From positions 1-23,616 of the IMG/VR virus record IMGVR_UViG_3300021368_000509: a stretch of 23,616 nucleotides of DNA; one strand, 5' to 3'. The position numbers were made by a program, and so were the translations under genes. Positions 16,912 through 23,616 of this stretch are shown in pieces (the first letter of the stretch is position 1; each line of letters starts with the position of its first letter). The notes below the pieces were generated by a model, which was given only the letters and a program-made list of their open reading frames with translations, did not search any database and had not been told where the DNA came from. This DNA comes from a virus.

Positions 16912-18863
16912 TGCTGCCCTCCGAAGTTAAGTAAACCGCCTGTAGGCCGGCCAATTTCTGGCGCTATCTGCTGTACTGCGGCACCCCGGCCTGCATATCC
17001 GAGCGCATTCAAAACCATAGCCGTTCTGTCGTATAGCTTACCGAGCGCGTCCCTGTCTGTTAGCGCTCTGCGCACTAACTCTGGGTCTTCAGACATAAGG
17101 ACATTAACGACTCTCATGCGCTCTGCGTCACTTAACTGTGGCGTAGCTTGTGCGATCATTCTGCCAACTTGTTGCGTCATCGCAAAAATATCGCCTTGCG
17201 ACATACGCAAGATATCTTCTGCTGACGTGCGTGATCCTATTTGAGCCTCTGCCGCCTGCTGTGGCGCTGTTTGGCTGCCAAACAATACTTGTTGCTCCGT
17301 CTCTTTTGCTCGACCAGCAATCTCTAAGCGGCGCGCTACGTCTTCAACTTGGTCTTCTGGGAATACTGCACGCAAAATAGCGCCTTCTTGTCTGTCAGGG
17401 TCTGCAAGCCTACCCATGAGTTGCGGAGACCTGCGGAGCCTATTGTTGATTGCTGCCATAACGCCAGCTCGGTAAGCCTCTGCCGCCTCAGGTGAAGATT
17501 CTTGTAGTCGGCTAAATAAAATTTCTACCTCGTCAGCGTCTTGACTCAACGCCCTTCTGCCCTCCTCAAACTGATCCCTTACAAGACGACGTGTTCTTGC
17601 TAGGTTGCGAACCTGCTCAAGACCAGTGTAGCTTTCGTCTAGTTGGGCTTTTAAAGAGCTTTCTGCTGTTGCAAATCCCTCCGCGCGCGTGCCTTTACCT
17701 GCCTGATAGAGACCACTAGCCTCGTCTCGCAAAGCCCTGCGAATGATTTCAGCGTCTTCTAGCGTAGGCATTCTAGTAAGAACAATTGCCCCGGCCTCGT
17801 CCTCTCTAAACAGCGGCACAAGCTTATCGCTTTCTGCGTAAATCTGTTGAACCTCAGACCTAGCAGGCCCGAAGCGTTGTAGTATGCCTTGCAGGTTTTC
17901 TGCTATCTCTGGAGTCACCTCTGGCACCGTGTCGAATGCCGCACGGTATCCCTCACGCTCTAAATCGAGCAACTCGTCATCAGATGCCTGCATAGCACGC
18001 ATAACATTCCGGTCGGTGATTCGCGGAGTTAATCCAGCTTGTAAGCCAGCAACAGCAGTCTCTCGCGTCTCCGCGGCACGCTGCGGCAGTCTCTCAGTGA
18101 TTTCAGCACCTGCCTCTCCAAGCTGTGACTTGTAGGCTCTAATAGTAGCCATCAGAGTGCGGTTTTCTGACATAAGGCGACCTTCCATAAGGTCAGCTAC
18201 TATTTCATCTGTGCTTTTGCCTGTTGCATCAGCAAGTCTCTGCAACTCCGCTTGCACTCGTGTTGCCGGCCTTTCTCCTAGCGCACGAGAAGCAAACAGC
18301 TTGAAGCCTTCACCAGCTTTCCCAAGGGCTCCACTTACGACCGCACCAGTTATTGCGCCACCCGGCACGTCTTGCAACCTTCTCAATCCTTCTCGCTCGC
18401 TGTACCCTGCCGCAGCAAGACCGCCCTCACCAGCACCAATTGCTGCCATCCTTGTTGCGCTTGGAGCCATACGGGCTCCTGTCGCACCCGCACTTGCGAC
18501 GAATCCAGAACCCATAGTTAGAATTCCGGGAATAATTGCGCCTGCTAACTCCGCGCTAATCGCGGCGCCGGGATATTCCTTTTGGTAGTCAGCAAGTTTT
18601 TGTCGAAGCTCATCACGTATTTCGGTGTAGCCTCTGTCGTCTTTCCTCAGTCCAACGGCATTTAGTGCAGCTGTGGCCGCGGCCTCAATTTCTTCACCAA
18701 AACCAAACGTCAGCCCCTGAGCAAACGAACGAGCTTTTTGTGTTTCAACGGGCGCAACAGGCTGCACAGGAAACTTTTTAGCAAAATATCCTTGGATTTG
18801 CTCTTCAGTTGTTCCCTCTGGGAATTGATATTCACCGCCGTCAGGCCCGTATCTGATGATCAT
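16908..18863 (-). CDS. Putative internal/ejection virion protein
   Basis: A 651-residue protein. The N-terminus (PDGGEYQFPEGTTEEQIQGY) is a short motif common at the start of large phage internal or tail-ejected proteins. Next comes an Ala/Gly-rich, membrane-active looking region (about 85-190, with AISAELAGAIIPGILTMGSG and GSGFVASAGATG). The rest is long helices with many Arg/Glu. Large helical proteins with a Gly/Ala-rich hydrophobic region between tail genes and portal usually form the DNA-ejection channel (P22 gp7/gp16/gp20-like). There is no lysozyme or peptidase motif. It overlaps the previous stop by one base and the portal by four. Confidence 0.65.
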   Translation of the reverse strand: MIIRYGPDGGEYQFPEGTTEEQIQGYFAKKFPVQPVAPVETQKARSFAQGLTFGFGEEIEAAATAALNAVGLRKDDRGYTEIRDELRQKLADYQKEYPGAAISAELAGAIIPGILTMGSGFVASAGATGARMAPSATRMAAIGAGEGGLAAAGYSEREGLRRLQDVPGGAITGAVVSGALGKAGEGFKLFASRALGERPATRVQAELQRLADATGKSTDEIVADLMEGRLMSENRTLMATIRAYKSQLGEAGAEITERLPQRAAETRETAVAGLQAGLTPRITDRNVMRAMQASDDELLDLEREGYRAAFDTVPEVTPEIAENLQGILQRFGPARSEVQQIYAESDKLVPLFREDEAGAIVLTRMPTLEDAEIIRRALRDEASGLYQAGKGTRAEGFATAESSLKAQLDESYTGLEQVRNLARTRRLVRDQFEEGRRALSQDADEVEILFSRLQESSPEAAEAYRAGVMAAINNRLRRSPQLMGRLADPDRQEGAILRAVFPEDQVEDVARRLEIAGRAKETEQQVLFGSQTAPQQAAEAQIGSRTSAEDILRMSQGDIFAMTQQVGRMIAQATPQLSDAERMRVVNVLMSEDPELVRRALTDRDALGKLYDRTAMVLNALGYAGRGAAVQQIAPEIGRPTGGLLNFGGQQ

Positions 18864-20011
18864 TACAAATCCTCTGGTCTGACTACTGTTACTTTAGCAG
18901 GCTCGACGCCACCCTTAATTTCATACCGCTGGATGAAATCGCTGTATTTGACTTTACCGGCGCTCAATTCACGCGCTTTTTTCATCAACTCGTCGCGCAG
19001 TATTTGTTGCACTCGTATTTTGTTTTCTAAAAGTTCGCGCAACTCTGGCCCCGGCAGACTCAAGTCGATAGTGCTAGATAGAGCAAGCTTTAATTCTGAC
19101 TCACTCAAGGCGCCGAAGGTGGCGCTTTGAATTAGGTCAATACCCATCTCAGTAGCCGCTTGACGCAACTCTGTAGTCGCTCGGTTAAATGATGGCAATA
19201 AATTAGCCACAACTCCTGATTCGGCGCCTTCACCGAGAGCGCTGAGTGCTCTTGTAAGAGTGTCTATTGTGCCGGTAGCTCTTTCAGCAGCGACAAACGC
19301 ATCTTGGCCGGCTTGCATTGCGCGCTCTAAATCTGCTCTTTCAAGCTCTGTTAAAGTTTCTCGTTCCAAAATTTGCGCTGGCGTTTCCCCAATCGCATCT
19401 TTGATATCTACGCGGGTGTATTTGCCAGTGTTAGGGTCATATTGCACGCCAAACATTTGACCTGTTTGCGGATCAATTTGTGGTGCAAAACCTTTGGTGG
19501 CAAAGGTGTCTTTAGCTGTAAACAGTTGCGACAGAACCTCGGTAGCCATGCTTGGGTTAGCTTCAATTAAGTTAGCTAAATTATCGCGCCCTATAGTGCG
19601 CAAATACTGAGCGGTCATGTTTGCCTGCCGAACGGCCTGATTTTCTTGCTGTGCAACCTGACGTGATGTTTGTATATCTCGTGCTCGCTGTAACTGCCCC
19701 TGAATGAGCTGCTGGTTGGGATTAACAGTCATTGACTGAAGACCTGCGGCTAATCGAGCACGTGCCGCTGGGTCTTGCATAACGTCTAGTGCTCGACGTC
19801 CTAGCTGTGACAAACCGCTTAGAAACGGGTTAGGTGGCCGAGAGCCGGGTGCAGGCCCGACAGCTTGAGCAGGTTGCATGGCTTGCTGGCGAGCAACTCG
19901 GAACCTTTCTTGAGTCGCTAGAGCCTCTGGAGTCCTTGATCGTCGCAACAACTCCATTTGCGCAATCATCTTGCGCTCTTCTTGTTCCATCCTTAGCTGT
20001 TCAGGTGTCAT
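18863..20011 (-). CDS. Putative internal virion or ejection protein
   Basis: A 382-residue helical protein rich in Gln, Arg and Leu, starting PEQLRMEQEERKMIAQMELL. It has a Pro/Gly linker (AVGPAPGSRPPNPFLSGLS, about 50-68), long helices, a beta-like section near 185-215 (IDPQTGQMFGVQYDPNTGKY) and coiled-coil to about 360. I do not recognise a family. Position just before the large putative ejection protein suggests a partner in the same virion complex. ATG at 20011 overlaps the preceding TGA by four bases, and its stop overlaps the next ATG by one. Confidence 0.65.
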   Translation of the reverse strand: MTPEQLRMEQEERKMIAQMELLRRSRTPEALATQERFRVARQQAMQPAQAVGPAPGSRPPNPFLSGLSQLGRRALDVMQDPAARARLAAGLQSMTVNPNQQLIQGQLQRARDIQTSRQVAQQENQAVRQANMTAQYLRTIGRDNLANLIEANPSMATEVLSQLFTAKDTFATKGFAPQIDPQTGQMFGVQYDPNTGKYTRVDIKDAIGETPAQILERETLTELERADLERAMQAGQDAFVAAERATGTIDTLTRALSALGEGAESGVVANLLPSFNRATTELRQAATEMGIDLIQSATFGALSESELKLALSSTIDLSLPGPELRELLENKIRVQQILRDELMKKARELSAGKVKYSDFIQRYEIKGGVEPAKVTVVRPEDL

Positions 20012-20331
20012 CCGATTACTCCCGCAGTTGCGAGTCGCTCTAGCAAGCCCATGAACTTTTCGATGCCCGTTTTGTCATCTTCACCAGCGCCACCGTAATT
20101 CATACCGCCACCTTGACCTGCCTGCATTTGCGGGGCAAGTATCATGCCTAGCAGACCACCACCGCGTTGAATTGGCATCATTTGCATATTCATTGGTTGC
20201 GCGCCATATGCCGCAGCATTTTGGCCCACCTTTCCCAGCATCATGAGGCGCTTTTTATCTTCCTCGCTCAGCTTGTCGAAAAAACTTAAACCTCCGCCTT
20301 GTGGCGCCGGACTTGACCCAGTATCAACCAT
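20008..20331 (-). CDS. Hypothetical virion-region protein
   Basis: A 107-residue protein from an ATG at 20331, which follows the previous stop by 13 bases and has GAGGGG upstream. A longer reading to 20577 lies inside the upstream gene and is rejected. The order is a charged helix (FFDKLSEEDKKRLMMLGKVG), a Met/Gln/Gly-rich flexible middle (AYGAQPMNMQMMPIQRGGG) and a final helix (KFMGLLERLATAGVIG) of amphipathic type. It is low-complexity and unrecognised. Genes of this kind between tail and ejection proteins are probably virion components. Confidence 0.6.
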   Translation of the reverse strand: MVDTGSSPAPQGGGLSFFDKLSEEDKKRLMMLGKVGQNAAAYGAQPMNMQMMPIQRGGGLLGMILAPQMQAGQGGGMNYGGAGEDDKTGIEKFMGLLERLATAGVIG

Positions 20332-20344
20332 AATTACTACCCCT

Positions 20345-21124
20345 CTATCCGCCGAACAACGATAGGTAATCAAACAGCCCGGGCTGACGGCTAGTCGTCT
20401 GAGTCTGTGGTACAGGCGCCGCACCCAGCGCAGACGCCAAAAAGCCAAGAGATCGCTCAGGGAATGACGTGTAACCTTGGAACTGCTCACGCGCTCTGTC
20501 GAAGATCTGCTGGTTAAGCATCTGTTGCAAAGCGCCCTGCTGTGCAAGGTCTTGCTGTAGCGTGCGACCCATGCCAAACGATTGCTGTGCCAAGCCGCCT
20601 AACTGACCTGCCGCGGCCAGTCGTTGACCGGCTCCCGCGAGACCTGCTTGTTGGTTAGCTAGTGCCGCTTGCATTTGGCGACCAATATCCTGACCAGCCA
20701 TCTGCTGTGCTTGTTGAAAGCCTCCTAATCGAAGGTTTGCCGCAGTACGAGCCGCCTGTTGCATGGCCGCTTCGTTAGCCTGAGATTCTAGAATCGCTGA
20801 CCGAGAGCCACCAAAAGCGCCAGCTCTTTGAGCTTGAGAGGCTAATTGATTGGCTTGCATCTGCCGAGCCTGCTCTATATCACTTAGCGATTGCTGAACT
20901 ACAGTTTGCTCAAAAGGATTGAAGTAGGCGCTTAAATCAGTACCAGCGATCTGTCCTGCTTGCACTTGCTGAGGCTGGTAACCCATACCCGCGGCTGTGC
21001 CCATCATTGCCGCTGTCTGGCCTTGCTGTGCCTGTTGGAATACGTTTGGCCCAGTTGCCGCGCCTGCTGGAGCCGCGCCTGTTGCTGGTACTGCCGTGCC
21101 ACCACCTGCTGCTGGAGCTGCCAT
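20345..21124 (-). CDS. Ala/Gln-rich structural protein
   Basis: A 259-residue low-complexity helical protein. After an Ala/Gly/Pro N-terminus it has SAYFNPFEQTVVQQSLSDIE (65-84), QANQLASQAQRAGAFGGSRS (90-109) and repeated A-G-Q blocks. The N-P-x-x-Q-x-V-V then G-A-F-G-G-S-R pattern recurs in a phage family encoded beside the 156-residue partner upstream (D/E-V-A-A-F-T-P-M-Q). I think these are virion proteins, perhaps part of the tail hub or ejected complex, but function is unknown. AGGGGG-like SD precedes the ATG at 21124. Confidence 0.65.
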   Translation of the reverse strand: MAAPAAGGGTAVPATGAAPAGAATGPNVFQQAQQGQTAAMMGTAAGMGYQPQQVQAGQIAGTDLSAYFNPFEQTVVQQSLSDIEQARQMQANQLASQAQRAGAFGGSRSAILESQANEAAMQQAARTAANLRLGGFQQAQQMAGQDIGRQMQAALANQQAGLAGAGQRLAAAGQLGGLAQQSFGMGRTLQQDLAQQGALQQMLNQQIFDRAREQFQGYTSFPERSLGFLASALGAAPVPQTQTTSRQPGLFDYLSLFGG

Positions 21125-21126
21125 GA

Positions 21127-21597
21127 TTAATAACCCCCGCTGTATGGGTTGTTAGGGTAGCCGCCCGGAGGCAATGCGCCGGCAGGTGGCCCTGATGGTT
21201 GGGTTGTCTGACCTAGAAGCCCCGATGTGTTAGGGCCAATAAAGAGGTTTTGGAACGCTTGAGACTGCGCCGGTTGTTGAGATGCAAGATCAGCCAACGC
21301 TTGTTGGAATAATCCACTAGACCCGTAGCCTTGGATACCGCCAAAGTCTTGCGCCTGTGGCATACCCGCTGTTACGTCCATCTGCGGTGCTAGACCAAAC
21401 ATCGCAGCGGCATCTGCTGTGGATTGCATGGCCTGAGTTTGCATCGGCGTAAAGGCCGCAACCTCGGGGCCGTAGTAAGGCATATAACCAACCTTAGCAA
21501 GTTGCTCGGCACGCTGTAGATTGCGCCGAGCTGGGCCTTCAATAAACTCTGGTATCTCGACCTGCGTTGTCTGACTACCGCCTTTTCCACCTGACAT
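21127..21597 (-). CDS. Gly/Gln-rich structural protein, partner of the next gene
   Basis: A 156-residue protein: a Gly-rich start, a helix (PEFIEGPARRNLQRAEQLAK) and PYYGPEVAAFTPMQTQAMQS (39-58), a segment I recall from phage proteins encoded next to the GAFGGSR-type protein. A disordered Gln/Ala/Gly/Pro tail follows. The two genes are separated by only two bases. Probably a virion or assembly component; I know no proven function. Confidence 0.65.
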   Translation of the reverse strand: MSGGKGGSQTTQVEIPEFIEGPARRNLQRAEQLAKVGYMPYYGPEVAAFTPMQTQAMQSTADAAAMFGLAPQMDVTAGMPQAQDFGGIQGYGSSGLFQQALADLASQQPAQSQAFQNLFIGPNTSGLLGQTTQPSGPPAGALPPGGYPNNPYSGGY

Positions 21598-21598
21598 A

Positions 21599-21967
21599 TT
21601 AGATATCCTTTCCTAAAACCGTGAAGGTCTCTTCGTAACCTTTGTCTTTTAAAACCCGCTTCCAGCCTCTACGACCGGCGATGCTCATCCCTGTACAGCC
21701 GTTCATTTTGGCAAACTCCACCGCGGAGCTGTCCATATCCAAAATTTGATCCATCTCGCCGCCCGCTAGAAAAATATGTAACACCTTCTTCTGCGGGTAC
21801 TTGATGATTTCAGTAACCGCGCATCCACGTGGCGCCGGCCAGAACTGCATTTTTCCCTCAACTACTGACTGCACTACGTCACTTAACGTGTGCGTGCCAC
21901 CGGCTCTTTCTATAGCAGCCTCTAGCCACGGCTTGCATCGAAGCATTTCCTCAACAATAGTCGTCAA
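21599..21967 (-). CDS. Conserved phage protein, possibly GNAT-like
   Basis: A 122-residue protein with a helical first part (EEMLRCKPWLEAAIERAGGT) and a core VTEIIKYPQKKVLHIFLAGG (51-70), followed by DMDSSAVEFAKMNGCTGMSI and AGRRGWKRVLK. I recall this strand, helix and G-R-R-G-W pattern from a phage family of virion-gene neighbours that resembles acetyltransferase folds; no substrate is known. The start is TTG at 21967, because AGGTGA stands five bases before it. An ATG at 21946 is possible but has its SD too close. Confidence 0.65.
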   Translation of the reverse strand: MTTIVEEMLRCKPWLEAAIERAGGTHTLSDVVQSVVEGKMQFWPAPRGCAVTEIIKYPQKKVLHIFLAGGEMDQILDMDSSAVEFAKMNGCTGMSIAGRRGWKRVLKDKGYEETFTVLGKDI

Positions 21968-21972
21968 TTATA

Positions 21973-22626
21973 TCACCTAAACACTCTAATTATCGTCAGA
22001 GTCGTCGCAGGCGCTGCAGGCTCGTCAGATATACCACTAGCCGCAAAAGCCTTCAGAGAGCCGCTGGTGCTGTCACAGGCCGTAGCGACCTCTAAGTAGT
22101 CATTCGCATTAGCGTGCAAAATCACCGCCCGGCTAACTACCGTTGTCTCTGCATTGCCGTGTAACGCCGCCCTAATCGTACTTCCGGTGAGGTTTGTGCC
22201 ATTCATCTTAGGCCAGAAAGCAAACTCAACCGTGCTTGCCGAGCTTGAGTAAATCTGCGCCGAAAAGCTAACAAGGTAGTACCCGGCCTCACTAAAAGTA
22301 ATTTGCGAGCCACTAACAGGTAAACCAGCGTTATTGCTGTCAGCCGTGTAACTTAATGTATACGTCGTATTAGCTGCCGCGTAAGCGTAGTCAGAGGTAA
22401 TAATAAAATCGCCGTGCCCATCAGCTAAGACAATCTGCTTGAACTCACCACCAACAGATACCACCGGATACCCGTTGACGTTGTCATAAAGCAAGATACC
22501 GTCTTCGCTTGCGCTGTCTGCGGTTTGCTTAAAAACAAGCTTTGACCGCACCCTGTTTAAATACTCGACAAGGCGTTCGCCCCAGCTCTTCCACTCAGGG
22601 CCAAGAGGCGGCGGCGCTAAGCTCAC
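21973..22626 (-). CDS. Tail/adaptor protein with TNF-like jelly-roll domain
   Basis: A 217-residue protein. The helical N-terminus (GPEWKSWGERLVEYLNRVRS) looks like a docking segment. The C-terminal 130 residues alternate strands in a C1q/TNF-like jelly roll (TYTLSYTADSNNAGLPVSGS, then ITFSEAGYYLVSFSAQIYSS), with the hallmark G-x-Y-x-x-S/F strand. Such domains end fibres or spikes and bind surfaces, usually as trimers. The short length argues for a small receptor-binding or adaptor protein, not a complete long fibre. The start is GTG at 22626, overlapping the gp10-like stop (GTGA). Confidence 0.7.
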   Translation of the reverse strand: MSLAPPPLGPEWKSWGERLVEYLNRVRSKLVFKQTADSASEDGILLYDNVNGYPVVSVGGEFKQIVLADGHGDFIITSDYAYAAANTTYTLSYTADSNNAGLPVSGSQITFSEAGYYLVSFSAQIYSSSASTVEFAFWPKMNGTNLTGSTIRAALHGNAETTVVSRAVILHANANDYLEVATACDSTSGSLKAFAASGISDEPAAPATTLTIIRVFR

Positions 22627-23616
22627 CGATTACCTCCGGGGATCACATTTAATCTAGGAACGCCAAACCGCCAGTTGTTGTATTCCGTACCGTTAACCCT
22701 TAAACGTAACTGCCGGCCTGAGAATCGAGCGCTAATCGGGTTAGACATCGTGTAAGGGCCGTGCGTGCTTTCTGTGTCATTCGGATAAAAGCGAGTTTTG
22801 AAGGTCAGCGTTGCTTCTCCCTGCGTTTTTTCGTCCGGGATGATTTCGTTTACTTTCACGACCGACGACCCAAAAAGAATAGGGCCAGACTCTGCGTGCG
22901 GTGCCACGTCATCGTGTGAGTAGCCCGTTTCGTGATTGTAAAACTTGCCGGTAGAGTCAAACATAATTGGATTTCTAAACACGCCCGCGTCAAAACCAGT
23001 GGTGCGGTCTAATTGCCCAATGTTCCAGTAATTCTCTTTGTAGTTGTAAATCACGTATCGGTCGTTTTCGTTAGACGTACCTGAAGGGTAGAACCACCAC
23101 GCCTCACCAAACTGCGAGTTGTTCATGGCAAACACTTTAGACCGCTGCGCCGTGTTGATGTCATTGAACACGTAATCAAGCACGTCACACTGCATTTCCT
23201 GCACCGACGAGCCGTTGAACATAAAGAACCCTTTTGACCCCATCCAAAACGCGCCTTCCATGTTAGGGACGCACGCATGACGCGATATCGCACCGCATGA
23301 TGTGCCTACGCGCTCAAACTGAAATACAAGTTGCGGTCCGATATAAGACGCCGTGTGAGCATCGGTCGTGGTTAGGATTAACGTCTTGCCACGCAATCGA
23401 TGACCGCTAAGAATCTCGCCGTTTGTGGACAGCTCAAAATCACCGGCTTCATTAGTCGCCGCGGGAGTCCATGATGTGTTGTCCTCTTTGTCACACCACT
23501 GAACTTTCCGCGGATTGCCACCTGCCCCCAAAGCGAACAAAAACCGTTCTCCAGTAACAACCAAACTCAAATTAGATGTCGGGGCATTACTAATGACAGC
23601 CGCAGGCGTTGCAGCG
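22623..23616 (-). CDS. Packaged DNA stabilisation protein, P22 gp10-like (partial)
   Basis: The C-terminal 330 codons of a larger gene; the frame is open to the right edge without a stop, so the TTG at 23570 is not the true start. The family signature VVTGERFLFALGAGGNPRKV (preceded by ISNAPTSN), the stretch DNTSWTPAATNEAGDFEL and HACVPNMEGAFWMGSKGFF match phage stabilisation proteins (P22 tail accessory gp10, about 470 residues). These sit below the portal, close the head after packaging and carry the tail needle. The repeated strand motifs (F-M-F-N-G-S-S, Y-N-Y-K-E-N-Y-W) fit its beta-propeller. About one third of the gene is outside the window. Confidence 0.9.
   Translation of the reverse strand, partial: AATPAAVISNAPTSNLSLVVTGERFLFALGAGGNPRKVQWCDKEDNTSWTPAATNEAGDFELSTNGEILSGHRLRGKTLILTTTDAHTASYIGPQLVFQFERVGTSCGAISRHACVPNMEGAFWMGSKGFFMFNGSSVQEMQCDVLDYVFNDINTAQRSKVFAMNNSQFGEAWWFYPSGTSNENDRYVIYNYKENYWNIGQLDRTTGFDAGVFRNPIMFDSTGKFYNHETGYSHDDVAPHAESGPILFGSSVVKVNEIIPDEKTQGEATLTFKTRFYPNDTESTHGPYTMSNPISARFSGRQLRLRVNGTEYNNWRFGVPRLNVIPGGNR

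Noticed and set aside
20332-20577. Upstream extension of the 107-residue protein
   Set aside because: It lies wholly inside the GAFGGSR-type gene, has unlikely Arg/Ser/Cys-rich composition, and a good SD and ATG exist at 20331.

Overview
The window is a 23.6-kb piece of a tailed double-stranded DNA phage genome. It is cut through genes at both ends. All protein genes I can support lie on the minus strand, so transcription runs from high to low coordinates. Spacing is very tight, with many ATGA, GTGA, TTGA and TAATG stop/start overlaps. The portal is of the P22 type, and the gene running off the right edge resembles the P22 gp10 packaged-DNA stabilisation protein. No tape-measure or long-tail genes are visible, so a short-tailed (podovirus-like) virion is likely. 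The spanin-like lipoprotein, the peptidase M15 endolysin and the sigma70-like promoters point to a Gram-negative host. A gammaproteobacterium is my guess, and marine origin is only an impression.

Layout in transcription order. (1) 23616-12673, virion genes: gp10-like protein, a jelly-roll tail/adaptor protein, five small or low-complexity proteins, two long proteins that look like ejected internal proteins, portal, a small head-region protein, acidic scaffold and an SU10/DUF5309-type coat. A textbook terminator (12640-12661) follows the coat gene. (2) 12628-10615, two small conserved proteins and the lysis cassette: two membrane/coiled-coil proteins, a 3-TM holin, a lipoprotein and a peptidase M15 endolysin. 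(3) 10610-4817, early/recombination block, which starts at a promoter covered by two tandem 17-bp dyads. It encodes an ERF/Rad52-like annealing protein, a small protein with an SSB-type acidic tail, a Cro/XRE-like regulator, a second HTH protein, a replication-organiser-like protein, a PD-(D/E)XK-like nuclease, an HTH-metallophosphoesterase and a NinG-like nuclease. A highly structured noncoding gap (8248-8587) interrupts it. (4) 4732-1755, a block of small genes served by two more promoters with the same 17-bp dyad. It contains a Mom-like DNA-modification gene and several HTH or zinc-knuckle proteins. (5) 1754-188, a putative small terminase and the large terminase, followed at the left edge by the start of another gene.

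The most interesting material is regulatory. Four related 17-bp dyads (ATAACA-N5-TGTTAT type) sit on three candidate promoters. One hairpin may hide the first early ribosome-binding site only in read-through transcripts. The noncoding island has a 73-nt branched fold and a plus-strand terminator in an otherwise minus-strand genome. A terminator-like hairpin is fused to the mom start codon, and a parS-like 16-mer lies inside the portal gene. No integrase, full-length CI-type repressor, tRNA, CRISPR array or insertion sequence was seen.
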